Shown here in pieces: positions 6,362-14,360 of a stretch of 21,312 nt of DNA. Positions within the stretch are counted from its first letter, which is position 1. Every line of letters begins with the position of its first letter. The position numbers and the translations under genes are program-made. Origin of the DNA: an uncultured Lachnospiraceae bacterium (GTDB lineage Bacteria > Bacillota > Clostridia > Lachnospirales > Lachnospiraceae); the NCBI GenBank assembly GCA_902782965.1, contig CACZPG010000185.1, positions 1-21,312 of the forward strand. The letters are read 5' to 3'. The notes beneath the pieces were generated by a model. It had not been told where the DNA came from, made no database searches, and saw only the letters and a list, made by a program, of their open reading frames with translations.

Positions 6362-8461
6362 CTATTTCTTCTTTCCCTTACTGTAAAAAGGCTTCGTCTT
6401 ATCAAAGATCAGATGCATCTGATTCTGATTACGAACTCCTTTTACCGCATTCGTATACTTCACTACATAATCCGACAGCTTACTCATATATTCCTGTTCC
6501 GAAATATTTCCTTCTGCAACTCCGGTAAGCCCCTTCTCCCAGCTGGCAGTAAGATCAGCTCTTAGCAGGCCGTTAATAGAATACAGAACAACATCATATA
6601 TGATTTCACCGAGAAATGTAGGCGTCAGAATCTGTGTCTTCTTATTAAGACTTATATATTTATTATTTACGAGCTTGGTAATAATGGAATCTCTGGTAGC
6701 TGAGGTACCTATACCACTTCCCTTGATCTGCTCACGAAGTTCCTCGTCTTCGATCAGCTGTCCGGCATTTTCCATTGCAAGGATGATGGAACCGGAACTG
6801 TATCTCTTCGGAGGTGTTGTAGTTCCTTCTTTGATCTCGAAGCCATTACAGGAAAGCACCGACCCTTTTCTGAGTCCGGAGATATACTGGAGAACTTCCT
6901 CAGCAGCTGCCTGATCCTGTGAATCATTCTCACTGCCTGAGCCTTCCTCCTGACTATTCTTTGCTTCAGAGTCACCGCTCTCAGATACCGAATTCCCATT
7001 TGCATCCTTAGCTTTCTTCTTTCCGAAGTTAGGATCAGCAATAACCAGATAGCCCGGCTTCTCGAGGGCCTTAAAGGAAGCACTGAATTCCTCAGTCTTT
7101 CTTGTCAGTATCAGATTTACCTTCTTATACTCAGCCGGCGGATAAAATATCGACAGAAACCTTCTGGCGATCAGTTCATATACAGACGCCTGTATAGAAG
7201 ACAATTTTCCAAGCTGTCCAAGCCCCTGTCCGGTAGGTATAATGGCATAGTGATCTGTTATCAGTTTATCATTTACATATTTGGATTTGGCGATTCCCTT
7301 ATATCCACCCTGATTGATTATATTCTGAGCAAAGGGCGCCAGCTTATCGAAATTACAGAGTCCTCTGATATTCTTATCTATCTCCTTGGAAATAGCCGTA
7401 GACAGAACTCTTGCGTCAGTTCTCGGATAGGTTACCAGTTTCTTCTCATACAGCTCCTGCACTGTATTCAAGGTCTCTGTAGGACTTATCTTGAACAATC
7501 TGGAACAGTCATTCTGAAGCTCTGCCAGGTTATACAGCATCGGCGGATTCTTCTTCTCTGTCTTCTTCGTAAGTTCCTTAATCTTCATCTCCACAGGAAC
7601 AGGATTATCACAGTATTCTATCAGCTGCTCAGCATCAACCTTCTCTTTGAAACCGTTTTCTTTGTACAGCTTAGGGCTGTTGAAGTATATGCTTCCTTCC
7701 ACCGCCTTCCACTCTGCACTGAACAATGTAGTATTATCAGCTTCCTCAGGCTTCTTGCCTATCTTTGCAAGAACTCTGTAGAAAGGGGTGGGAGTAAATT
7801 CTCTGATTTCCCTTTCTCTTCTTACTATCATTCCAAGCACACAGGTCATAACTCGTCCAACAGCTATGACGCATTTATCCACTCCCAGATACTGCTTCAC
7901 CGGATATGAATATTTAAGCGTCAATGCCCTGGAGAAATTAATTCCCATCAGATAATCTTCCTTCGCTCTGAGATATGCCGAGCAGCCAAGATTATCATAT
8001 TCCGCCAAAGGTTTAGCCTCTCTGATCCCCCTGAGTATTTCTTCCTCAGTCTGAGAATCAATCCATACTCTTCTTCTGTCTTTTGAAGCAGGGACTCCCG
8101 CCTGCATGTCCACCAGTCTGTAGATATATTCTCCCTCACGCCCCGAGTCAGTACAGACATATATGGTCTCTACATCGTCGCGGTTAAGAAGCCCCTTTAC
8201 AATATTAAACTGTTTGCTAACTGCCGGAATCACTTCGTATTTATAACTCTCCGGAATGAAAGGAATGGTATCCATAGACCATTTCTTCAGTTTCTCATCG
8301 TAGGCATCCGGATAACTCATTCCTATCAGATGTCCTACACACCATGTAACTATATAGTTTTCATCTTCCAGATACCCATCCTTCCTTGCACCCTTTACCT
8401 TGAGTGCGTCAGCGAACTGCTGTGCCACAGATGGCTTCTCTGCAATGAAAAGCTTCTTCAA
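6362..8461 (-). CDS. topB: DNA topoisomerase III
   Basis: This type IA topoisomerase (699 residues) relaxes or decatenates DNA through a transient 5'-phosphotyrosine. The TOPRIM domain (1-~140) shows AEKPS (Glu8) and CTDSGREGE (103-111), the Firmicutes TopB variant of the DxDxE metal site. The catalytic tyrosine is Tyr345 in TYPRTDAR, and GSGIGTSATR (581-590) is the conserved late motif. There is no C-terminal zinc-ribbon region. An acidic, Ser/Glu/Asp-rich insertion (~483-522) interrupts the core and looks flexible. Translation starts at TTG (8461), preceded by AGAGG. It begins 25 bases after the cyclic-di-GMP gene, so the two are probably co-transcribed. TopB of this length is also common on conjugative elements, but no transfer gene is present here. 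Confidence 0.95.
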   Translation of the reverse strand: MKKLFIAEKPSVAQQFADALKVKGARKDGYLEDENYIVTWCVGHLIGMSYPDAYDEKLKKWSMDTIPFIPESYKYEVIPAVSKQFNIVKGLLNRDDVETIYVCTDSGREGEYIYRLVDMQAGVPASKDRRRVWIDSQTEEEILRGIREAKPLAEYDNLGCSAYLRAKEDYLMGINFSRALTLKYSYPVKQYLGVDKCVIAVGRVMTCVLGMIVRREREIREFTPTPFYRVLAKIGKKPEEADNTTLFSAEWKAVEGSIYFNSPKLYKENGFKEKVDAEQLIEYCDNPVPVEMKIKELTKKTEKKNPPMLYNLAELQNDCSRLFKISPTETLNTVQELYEKKLVTYPRTDARVLSTAISKEIDKNIRGLCNFDKLAPFAQNIINQGGYKGIAKSKYVNDKLITDHYAIIPTGQGLGQLGKLSSIQASVYELIARRFLSIFYPPAEYKKVNLILTRKTEEFSASFKALEKPGYLVIADPNFGKKKAKDANGNSVSESGDSEAKNSQEEGSGSENDSQDQAAAEEVLQYISGLRKGSVLSCNGFEIKEGTTTPPKRYSSGSIILAMENAGQLIEDEELREQIKGSGIGTSATRDSIITKLVNNKYISLNKKTQILTPTFLGEIIYDVVLYSINGLLRADLTASWEKGLTGVAEGNISEQEYMSKLSDYVVKYTNAVKGVRNQNQMHLIFDKTKPFYSKGKKK

Positions 8462-8486
8462 AATCTATTCCTCTTCTTTCGTTGTA

Positions 8487-11400
8487 TCATTTATTTTCAG
8501 AAGTATCTTCTTCTCTTTTGCTGTTCCAGTCAAAGAAATCTTCAATCTTAAGTGGTTTCGCATAATAATATCCCTGGAAGCTTTCTACATGGAAAGTCTG
8601 AAGTATATCCTTCATACCCTCAGTCTCAATACCTTCCACACATACCTTCGCTCCGAAAAGAGTTGCAAGGTTTGAGAAATTCTTGATCAGCTCTCTCTCA
8701 GTTGCATCTTCTTCTATTCTCTGTACGAAGCTTCTATCAATCTTAATTATATCGAAAGGAAGCTCCTTTATGATTCCTACGGATGAGAATCCTGTTCCGA
8801 AATCATCCAGAGCTATAAGTATTCCTCTGGATTTCAGATTTGTAAGTACGTTTTTGAGAAGCTGCATATCCAGGAGACGGCATCTCTCAGTAACCTCCAG
8901 GCAGAGATGTTCCGGTGGATAATTAAGTTCATTCAGTATTCTGATAACCATATCAGCAAAATCAGGTTTCTCAAGCTGGGTATATGAAAGATTTACATTT
9001 ATTACAAAACCCGGATTAGCCTTAAGTATCTTCTTTGCAGCCGAAACCGCTTCTCTCAGAATCCATTCTCCTAATGATGGAAACAGCGGATCTGATTCCA
9101 GAAGTGGAATAAACTGATCCGGAGGAACAGTACCATACTCTTTATTCTTCCAGCGAAGCAGTGCCTCAGCACTGATCTGCTTCTCTGTTTTAGCATCAAC
9201 AACCGGCTGATATAATAAATAGAAACCTTTATAACCACGCATAATTGATGCACGGATAGAATGCAGTTTCTCCAGCCTCTGTCGGTTATCATCATTCAGA
9301 TCATTATGGAACTCTACCAACTCTCCCTGACGACGGGTCTTAGACTCACCATATGCAAAATTCAGACATGCATAAATAGTCTGTGAATCAATATCGAAAT
9401 GATCCACTGTGAGTGCACCACAATTAATGTCGAGGAGAATCTTCTTATCATCCACCTCAAAGCTCTCCCTGAAATATCTGCGGAACTTATTATATTCTCC
9501 AATAATATCACTTATTGAAAGAGCATTACTGATAACTGCAAACTTAGTTCCATCTATACGGTATATATGTCCGGTGTTTCCAACCGATTCAAAAAGCTTT
9601 CTTGCATATAGCTGAAGCACCCGGTTTCCGAAATGATACCCATACATTTCATTAATTTCAGAAAATTTGCTGATACCGATCAGAACTGTATTTATCTGAG
9701 AATTTCTCTTAATACATATATCCAGATCCTCGAAGAATCCGTACTGATTTCTGAGACCGGTAAGGGAATCAATATGTCCCTGTATTCCGTGATTACGGAT
9801 TGTTCCTGCGAAATAATCAGGTTCTCCGTTCAGATCACGAATCACAGTGCCTCTGCAGGTACATACATCATATTCACCATTAGTTCTTCTGGCACGATAC
9901 TGCATATCATGACCTGCTGCATTTCCGGAGAATATCTCATCTATTCCCTTATGATAGGCATCACGATCTTCAGGATGAATATGATTCTCCCAGATATCTC
10001 CTGCACCATACATGTATTCAGATGGAAGTCCATAGGTATCTACAGCATTTTTGCTCCATCTTGAGAAATCATACTTCATATCGCAGAGATATACATAGGT
10101 TCCTTCAGATACGATTTCGAAGGACTTATACAGAGCATCCAGCTGTTTCCTTCTATCCTCGGTAATAACCTTAAACTCTGCCTTTTCCTTTAGTGAATGA
10201 CTCTCTCTGATAAGCTTCTGTTCTTTGAGTTTATTCTTATCTTCATACATACGAAGATCAGCCCGATTAAAAACATCTTCTACCGTGCTATCCTCATAAG
10301 GCTGAAACTCTGCCATACCACAAGCTACAACAGCCCCCTCTCCCAAGGTCGCATGTTCATCAACCTGTCTCTTCAGGCCTGACATAAGGCTCTCACGATT
10401 TTCAAAATCCTGTCCCCTGAGAATTATTGCAAATTCATCGCCTCCAACACGGAAAACCGGACTGTGACTAAATACACGACAGATCATTTTACAAGCTGCC
10501 TTAATATATTCATCACCTGCTTTATGACCTTCAGTATCATTAATAAGCTTCAGTTCATTGATATCACAGATTACGATTCCAAAAGGCTCATTAGTTTTAT
10601 CAGCTATCTTATCCTGGATTTCCTTCTCTGCTTCATGATAAGCTGTCTTATTTTTAGTTCCTGTAAGTCCATCTCTTCTGGCCATCTCGTTAGCCATGGA
10701 AAGCGCCTTCAGATGTTCCTTCTCTTTTCTGACATCCTCCTCGCGATTCTCAACACATATAATAAAGTGACTTTTATCTGAAGACCACATAACTGTCATA
10801 CGTGTGTATTGAGGTTTCCCACCATCAACCACCATACGGTAATCTTCCACCAGTTGTCTTCTCTCTTCCAGATTGGTTATAAAATTATCCTTATCAAGAA
10901 AGAGTTTCAGTCTATTCCTGTCCTCAGGAAATACAACACGGTCAGCATTAGTTCTCGCTGTTTTAAAGAATTCATCTCCCTCTTCCTGAATCTCAAGTTC
11001 TCCATATAACTTATGAGTTGAAAACTCCATATAGTGCAAACTGTGTCGATCCACGTAATATATCAGATCATAATGCAGAGCCAGACTCTCTGCTATCTGG
11101 GCATAAGTAATACTCCTCTTCTGAGTTTCCTTAATAGCAAGCCTTTCCTTAATCTCTTCATCAATATTTTCAATACATACAATAATATGCTTCTTATCCT
11201 TGGCCATGAACTCAGAATGTCTGATATATTTCACCTGACCATTCACCACAAGGCGATATGATGCAGAAAATGAAGCACTACCCTTCAGATTCCTGAGCAT
11301 TACATCTTTATAATGGATACTAATTACCTTTTCCTGATCCTCAGGATGAACATACTTACGTATACTCCTCCTGCTCTCAGCAAAGAAATCCCTTCCGGTA

Positions 11401-11966
11401 GCAGGAACATTTAATTTCTTATATTCATCCGTAGAGGATATTTCCAGATAGGTATTTGTATCAATATCAATATAATATAAGGTATCATATCTCTCAGCCA
11501 GACTCGCTGTAATCTGATCATAAATCTCCTTCTGTCGTGCGGTTTCCTTCTCTGCTTCTTTTCTTCTGTATTCCTCGTCTATATTGATAACACCGAGAAT
11601 GAAATATTCCGAAGCCTCATCCAATCCTCTGATAAGCCTGAGAGAATGCCAGGTAGGAACCCCATCAATAACCAGTCTGTATTCTATACTCTGCATGGTT
11701 CCTTTTTTCATAGCATTAAGGAGATTATCCTTCTGGATATCTTCAATGAAAATATGCTGATCCTCTTCATATACAACCTGCTTACAGTCTCTGATGATAT
11801 TCTTGAAGAAATCATCCCCGCCCTGTTCAAGACTCAGCGAATGAAACTGAGGATTCACCGAATACCAACAATATTTATTTGTGACAGCATTTACGTAATA
11901 AACACTGGAATAGTCCACCAGTAAGGTTTCGGCTATCTTCTTAAAAATCAACTCCTGTTCAGTCAT
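8487..11966 (-). CDS. Multidomain cyclic-di-GMP synthase/phosphodiesterase (3xPAS-like, GGDEF, PAS, degenerate GGDEF, EAL)
   Basis: The 1159-residue product has no obvious membrane segment. Three homologous PAS-like units open it (~9-139, 149-283, 289-420), each starting like IAESLxxxYDxxYYVD, with a period of about 140 residues. A GGDEF domain (~424-580) has an intact GGDEF at 508-512; no RxxD inhibitory site is seen at the usual position before it. A fourth PAS domain (~610-725) follows. The second GGDEF domain (~735-890) is degenerate, with DGTKF at 805-809. The EAL domain (~905-1148) keeps EALLRW (934-939), NVNLS, EVTE, DDFGTG (1054-1059), KIDRSF, VEGIET and QGYYYAKP. Both synthesis and breakdown of c-di-GMP are thus possible, presumably switched by PAS ligands. 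The ribosome site AAGGAAGG lies nine bases before ATG. Confidence 0.93.
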   Translation of the reverse strand: MTEQELIFKKIAETLLVDYSSVYYVNAVTNKYCWYSVNPQFHSLSLEQGGDDFFKNIIRDCKQVVYEEDQHIFIEDIQKDNLLNAMKKGTMQSIEYRLVIDGVPTWHSLRLIRGLDEASEYFILGVINIDEEYRRKEAEKETARQKEIYDQITASLAERYDTLYYIDIDTNTYLEISSTDEYKKLNVPATGRDFFAESRRSIRKYVHPEDQEKVISIHYKDVMLRNLKGSASFSASYRLVVNGQVKYIRHSEFMAKDKKHIIVCIENIDEEIKERLAIKETQKRSITYAQIAESLALHYDLIYYVDRHSLHYMEFSTHKLYGELEIQEEGDEFFKTARTNADRVVFPEDRNRLKLFLDKDNFITNLEERRQLVEDYRMVVDGGKPQYTRMTVMWSSDKSHFIICVENREEDVRKEKEHLKALSMANEMARRDGLTGTKNKTAYHEAEKEIQDKIADKTNEPFGIVICDINELKLINDTEGHKAGDEYIKAACKMICRVFSHSPVFRVGGDEFAIILRGQDFENRESLMSGLKRQVDEHATLGEGAVVACGMAEFQPYEDSTVEDVFNRADLRMYEDKNKLKEQKLIRESHSLKEKAEFKVITEDRRKQLDALYKSFEIVSEGTYVYLCDMKYDFSRWSKNAVDTYGLPSEYMYGAGDIWENHIHPEDRDAYHKGIDEIFSGNAAGHDMQYRARRTNGEYDVCTCRGTVIRDLNGEPDYFAGTIRNHGIQGHIDSLTGLRNQYGFFEDLDICIKRNSQINTVLIGISKFSEINEMYGYHFGNRVLQLYARKLFESVGNTGHIYRIDGTKFAVISNALSISDIIGEYNKFRRYFRESFEVDDKKILLDINCGALTVDHFDIDSQTIYACLNFAYGESKTRRQGELVEFHNDLNDDNRQRLEKLHSIRASIMRGYKGFYLLYQPVVDAKTEKQISAEALLRWKNKEYGTVPPDQFIPLLESDPLFPSLGEWILREAVSAAKKILKANPGFVINVNLSYTQLEKPDFADMVIRILNELNYPPEHLCLEVTERCRLLDMQLLKNVLTNLKSRGILIALDDFGTGFSSVGIIKELPFDIIKIDRSFVQRIEEDATERELIKNFSNLATLFGAKVCVEGIETEGMKDILQTFHVESFQGYYYAKPLKIEDFFDWNSKREEDTSENK

Positions 11967-12033
11967 AAACTAATACCTTCCTTCATCATAATTTATGTCT
12001 GTAAATCAAATACCCCATATAGTTTTTATATTA

Positions 12034-13464
12034 TTAATTTCTTTCAAGAAGCACTACAGTCTCCACGTGCATACTTCTCGAAAACTGATCAAAGATTGAG
12101 ACTCTTCTTAATTGAAATCCGCCGTTTCTGAGAACCACCAGATCCCTTGCCAGAGTCGCCGGATTACAGGATACATATACCATTCTCTCTGGTGACATAC
12201 TGATTATTGTTTCCAGAAGTTTATTGTCACAACCCTTCCTCGGCGGATCCACCACTACCACCTCCGCCTTATAATCAGAGTTCTGTTTATCCTGATATAA
12301 TTCAGTAACCACATCTTCAGCACTGCCAGTAAAAAACTCCGCATTTATAATCCCGTTCAGAGCAGCATTCTTCTTCGCATCTTCCACTGCCCGAGGAATT
12401 ATCTCAACACCATATACTTTACTGGCCTTTTGGGAAAGAAACAGTGAAATTGTCCCTATCCCAGAATACATATCCCAGACCTTTTCATTGCCATTAAGCC
12501 CGGCATATTCAAGAGCTCTGCTATACAGATTAAAGGTCTGAACCGGATTAACCTGATAGAAAGACTGGGCAGATATCTGAAATTTGATATCACCGATATA
12601 ATCAATAATATGATCCGCTCCATACAGTGTTCTGGTTTCCTCTCCCAGAATCTTATTGGTCGCTTTTCGATTTATATTTATAACAACCGATTTAAGATTT
12701 ATCTCAGAATCACCTTCAGCATTATATTCACGGATTGAGAGTTCAAGACTATGGTTAAGTTCCTCAGCAAAAGGCAGCTTATTTCCGTTAATGACAAGAC
12801 ACACCATCAGTTCTCCTGTCCGGAATCCGACTCTGGTCAGAATATGTCGCAGAAGCCCTTTGTTAACCTTCTCATCATAGACACTGATCTTATATTTATC
12901 TGCCCAGTGACATACCGCTGCAGTTATATATCTGTTAACAGGATGTCCCGTAAGACAATCCTCTATAGGAATAAGACTGTGAGTCCTTCCTGCATAGAAG
13001 CCTGTAACAGTATTTCCATCCTTGTCTTTTCCCACCGGAAACTGCATCTTATTCCTGTACCTGAGATACGAAGGACTAAGCTCTGTATCTCCGGTCTTAT
13101 TCATGCCACAGACTTCATCCAGATACTGTTCCGGAGCTTCTATTCCTCCAATATGGGAAAGACAGCTAAGAACTCTCTTCTTCTTAAGCTCCAGCTCAGC
13201 CTCATAACTGATATGCTGAAGAGTGCAGCCACCGCATCTTGCCGCCATGGGACACTCAGGTTCTATTCTGTATTCGGAAGGAACATTCAGTTTCTCCAGT
13301 CTTCCGTAAGCATAGGTCTTCTTAACCTTTACTATTCTGATCTCAGCCTCATCTCCGGGAGCAGTATCCTTTACAAATACTGCCATACCGTCTATATGCC
13401 CGATACCAAGACCATCCTCAGTCATATCTTCAATTGTAATGCTGTAGATTTCATTCTTATCCAA
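12034..13464 (-). CDS. rlmD: 23S rRNA (uracil-5-)-methyltransferase, RlmD/RumA family
   Basis: This SAM-dependent enzyme (476 residues) should make 5-methyluridine in 23S rRNA; the Bacillus relative RlmCD modifies two sites, so the exact target is open. An N-terminal TRAM domain (~1-58) precedes the iron-sulfur cysteines Cys71, Cys77, Cys80 and Cys170. The Rossmann methyltransferase shows QSFYQVN (300-306), DMYSGIGT (331-338) for SAM, DPPRKGCD (406-413) and the catalytic SCNPATLARDL with Cys433. The start codon is TTG at 13464, preceded by AGAGGTGAG. A palindrome containing TATAAT lies just upstream. The next gene downstream begins 67 bases away with no clear terminator between, so read-through is likely. 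Confidence 0.94.
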   Translation of the reverse strand: MDKNEIYSITIEDMTEDGLGIGHIDGMAVFVKDTAPGDEAEIRIVKVKKTYAYGRLEKLNVPSEYRIEPECPMAARCGGCTLQHISYEAELELKKKRVLSCLSHIGGIEAPEQYLDEVCGMNKTGDTELSPSYLRYRNKMQFPVGKDKDGNTVTGFYAGRTHSLIPIEDCLTGHPVNRYITAAVCHWADKYKISVYDEKVNKGLLRHILTRVGFRTGELMVCLVINGNKLPFAEELNHSLELSIREYNAEGDSEINLKSVVININRKATNKILGEETRTLYGADHIIDYIGDIKFQISAQSFYQVNPVQTFNLYSRALEYAGLNGNEKVWDMYSGIGTISLFLSQKASKVYGVEIIPRAVEDAKKNAALNGIINAEFFTGSAEDVVTELYQDKQNSDYKAEVVVVDPPRKGCDNKLLETIISMSPERMVYVSCNPATLARDLVVLRNGGFQLRRVSIFDQFSRSMHVETVVLLERN

Positions 13465-13480
13465 TTCTGATACTCACCTC

Positions 13481-13499
13481 TTCCGGATTATATCCGGAA
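13481..13499 (-). promoter_or_regulatory. Palindrome overlapping a candidate -10 box of rlmD
   Basis: TTCCGGAT-TAT-ATCCGGAA is a perfect 8-bp inverted repeat with a 3-bp centre. On the minus strand its middle reads TATAAT (13492-13487), correctly placed for a start near 13480 and a short leader before the AGAGGTG ribosome site. I see no good -35 box. A regulator bound here would cover the -10 box, so operator is the leading idea; a leader hairpin is the alternative. Confidence 0.5.
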
Positions 13500-13523
13500 T
13501 CTCTTCTTCTTAATGAAGAAGAA

Positions 13524-13566
13524 AAAATAATAGAAAAAGAGGTTAATAGCGATACTACCAACCTCT
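13524..13566 (-). terminator. Rho-independent terminator downstream of the CarD-family gene
   Basis: On the minus strand AGAGGTT (13566-13560) pairs with AACCTCT (13544-13538), followed by a U-rich tail read from 13537 to 13524 (TTTTTCTATTATTTT). It lies about 90 bases beyond the stop of the CarD-family gene and ahead of rlmD, separating the two units. Confidence 0.75.
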
Positions 13567-13653
13567 CTAATTCTAACACATATAAAACTATTATCCAACT
13601 GTTTTAAACAGGCATATTAATCAGTCTATGCCTCTGGAAAATACTACGAACTG

Positions 13654-14172
13654 TTATGCCGTCTGTCTGATACCCTCTTCTATTCTGTCCTTCAGGCTGT
13701 CACGAACCTGATCCTTATCCATGCCAAGAGAAACCGCTATCTCACCATAGAGGCTATCCTCAGCAATATGATAATACTTTGCATCAGCAGCTGTTACCTT
13801 TTTTCCTTCAGATATACGTTCTTCCATTCTGATGGAAATGGTCTTCATTAGTTCAACAATAATAACCGGATCACAGGTAAGCACCGCCTGCTTATATTCC
13901 TGTTCTCTTCTCTTTTCTTCAATGATTTCCAGGGTTCCGATATTTCCGATACTGCCTATGAAATCCTCGGCCTCTTCCTTCGTCATAACCTTTCTCATAA
14001 CGACTCTGTCATTATCAACAGGAGTAAATATCTCACTGTCTCTGATATAACATGGAACCATTGTATAGTAGAGTCTGTCTCGTACAGCACCCGCCATTTT
14101 CATGGGGCCAATCTTGTTTATTTTGCAGACGCCACTATTACCGTAAATAATATAATCACCTACATCAAACAT
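13654..14172 (-). CDS. CarD-family transcriptional regulator
   Basis: The 172-residue cytoplasmic protein begins with the CarD/CdnL/TRCF RNA-polymerase-interacting domain (~1-60): MFDVGDYIIYGNSGVC, a DRLYY strand and a PVDNDRVVMRKVMT segment typical of this Tudor-like fold. The remainder (~65-172) is helical and charged, as in CdnL-like proteins where it contacts promoter DNA at the upstream edge of the bubble. Such proteins bind the RNA polymerase beta subunit and tune open-complex stability at many promoters. It is a single-gene unit with a plausible promoter (14219-14247) and its own terminator. AGAGGTG precedes the ATG by a slightly long spacing. Confidence 0.9.
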   Translation of the reverse strand: MFDVGDYIIYGNSGVCKINKIGPMKMAGAVRDRLYYTMVPCYIRDSEIFTPVDNDRVVMRKVMTKEEAEDFIGSIGNIGTLEIIEEKRREQEYKQAVLTCDPVIIVELMKTISIRMEERISEGKKVTAADAKYYHIAEDSLYGEIAVSLGMDKDQVRDSLKDRIEEGIRQTA

Positions 14173-14218
14173 TTCAAAACACCTCTATTCAACTACTTAT
14201 TAAGTTACTAATGCGTCA

Positions 14219-14247
14219 TACATATTCATATTAACACAGTAATTCAA
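14219..14247 (-). promoter_or_regulatory. Candidate sigma-A promoter of the CarD-family gene
   Basis: On the minus strand TTGAAT (14247-14242) and TATGTA (14224-14219) are separated by 17 bases, 47 bases before the start codon. The match to consensus is moderate and the region is AT-rich, so chance matches are possible. Confidence 0.4.
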
Positions 14248-14308
14248 TGAAAGTAAGAAGCAAAAAAAATTTCGTGAAAATGCCTTAAAATCTATGCTCT
14301 ATGTTGGT

Positions 14309-14348
14309 AATTTTTATAAAGAAGGCTCCCTCTGAAGAGGAAGCCTTC
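14309..14348 (-). terminator. Rho-independent terminator of gpmI
   Basis: Arms 14337-14348 and 14321-14332 form a 12-bp stem with a four-base loop. On the minus-strand RNA the only irregular pair is a G-U wobble, whereas the plus strand has a C-A mismatch, which favours minus-strand function. A T/A-rich tail (TTTATAAAAATT) follows. The stem starts 13 bases after the gpmI stop. Confidence 0.85.
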
Positions 14349-14360
14349 GGATTAATCATA

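Noticed and set aside
7250..7909. Long open frame on the plus strand opposite topB (also 4346-4978 opposite trkA and 12751-13470 opposite rlmD)
   Set aside because: These are antisense to well-conserved genes, their translations show no family motifs, and they lack convincing ribosome sites. They are shadows of the real genes.
6362..8461. topB as a sign of an integrative conjugative element
   Set aside because: No relaxase, coupling protein, type IV secretion gene, integrase or attachment-site repeat is seen, and the neighbours are housekeeping genes.
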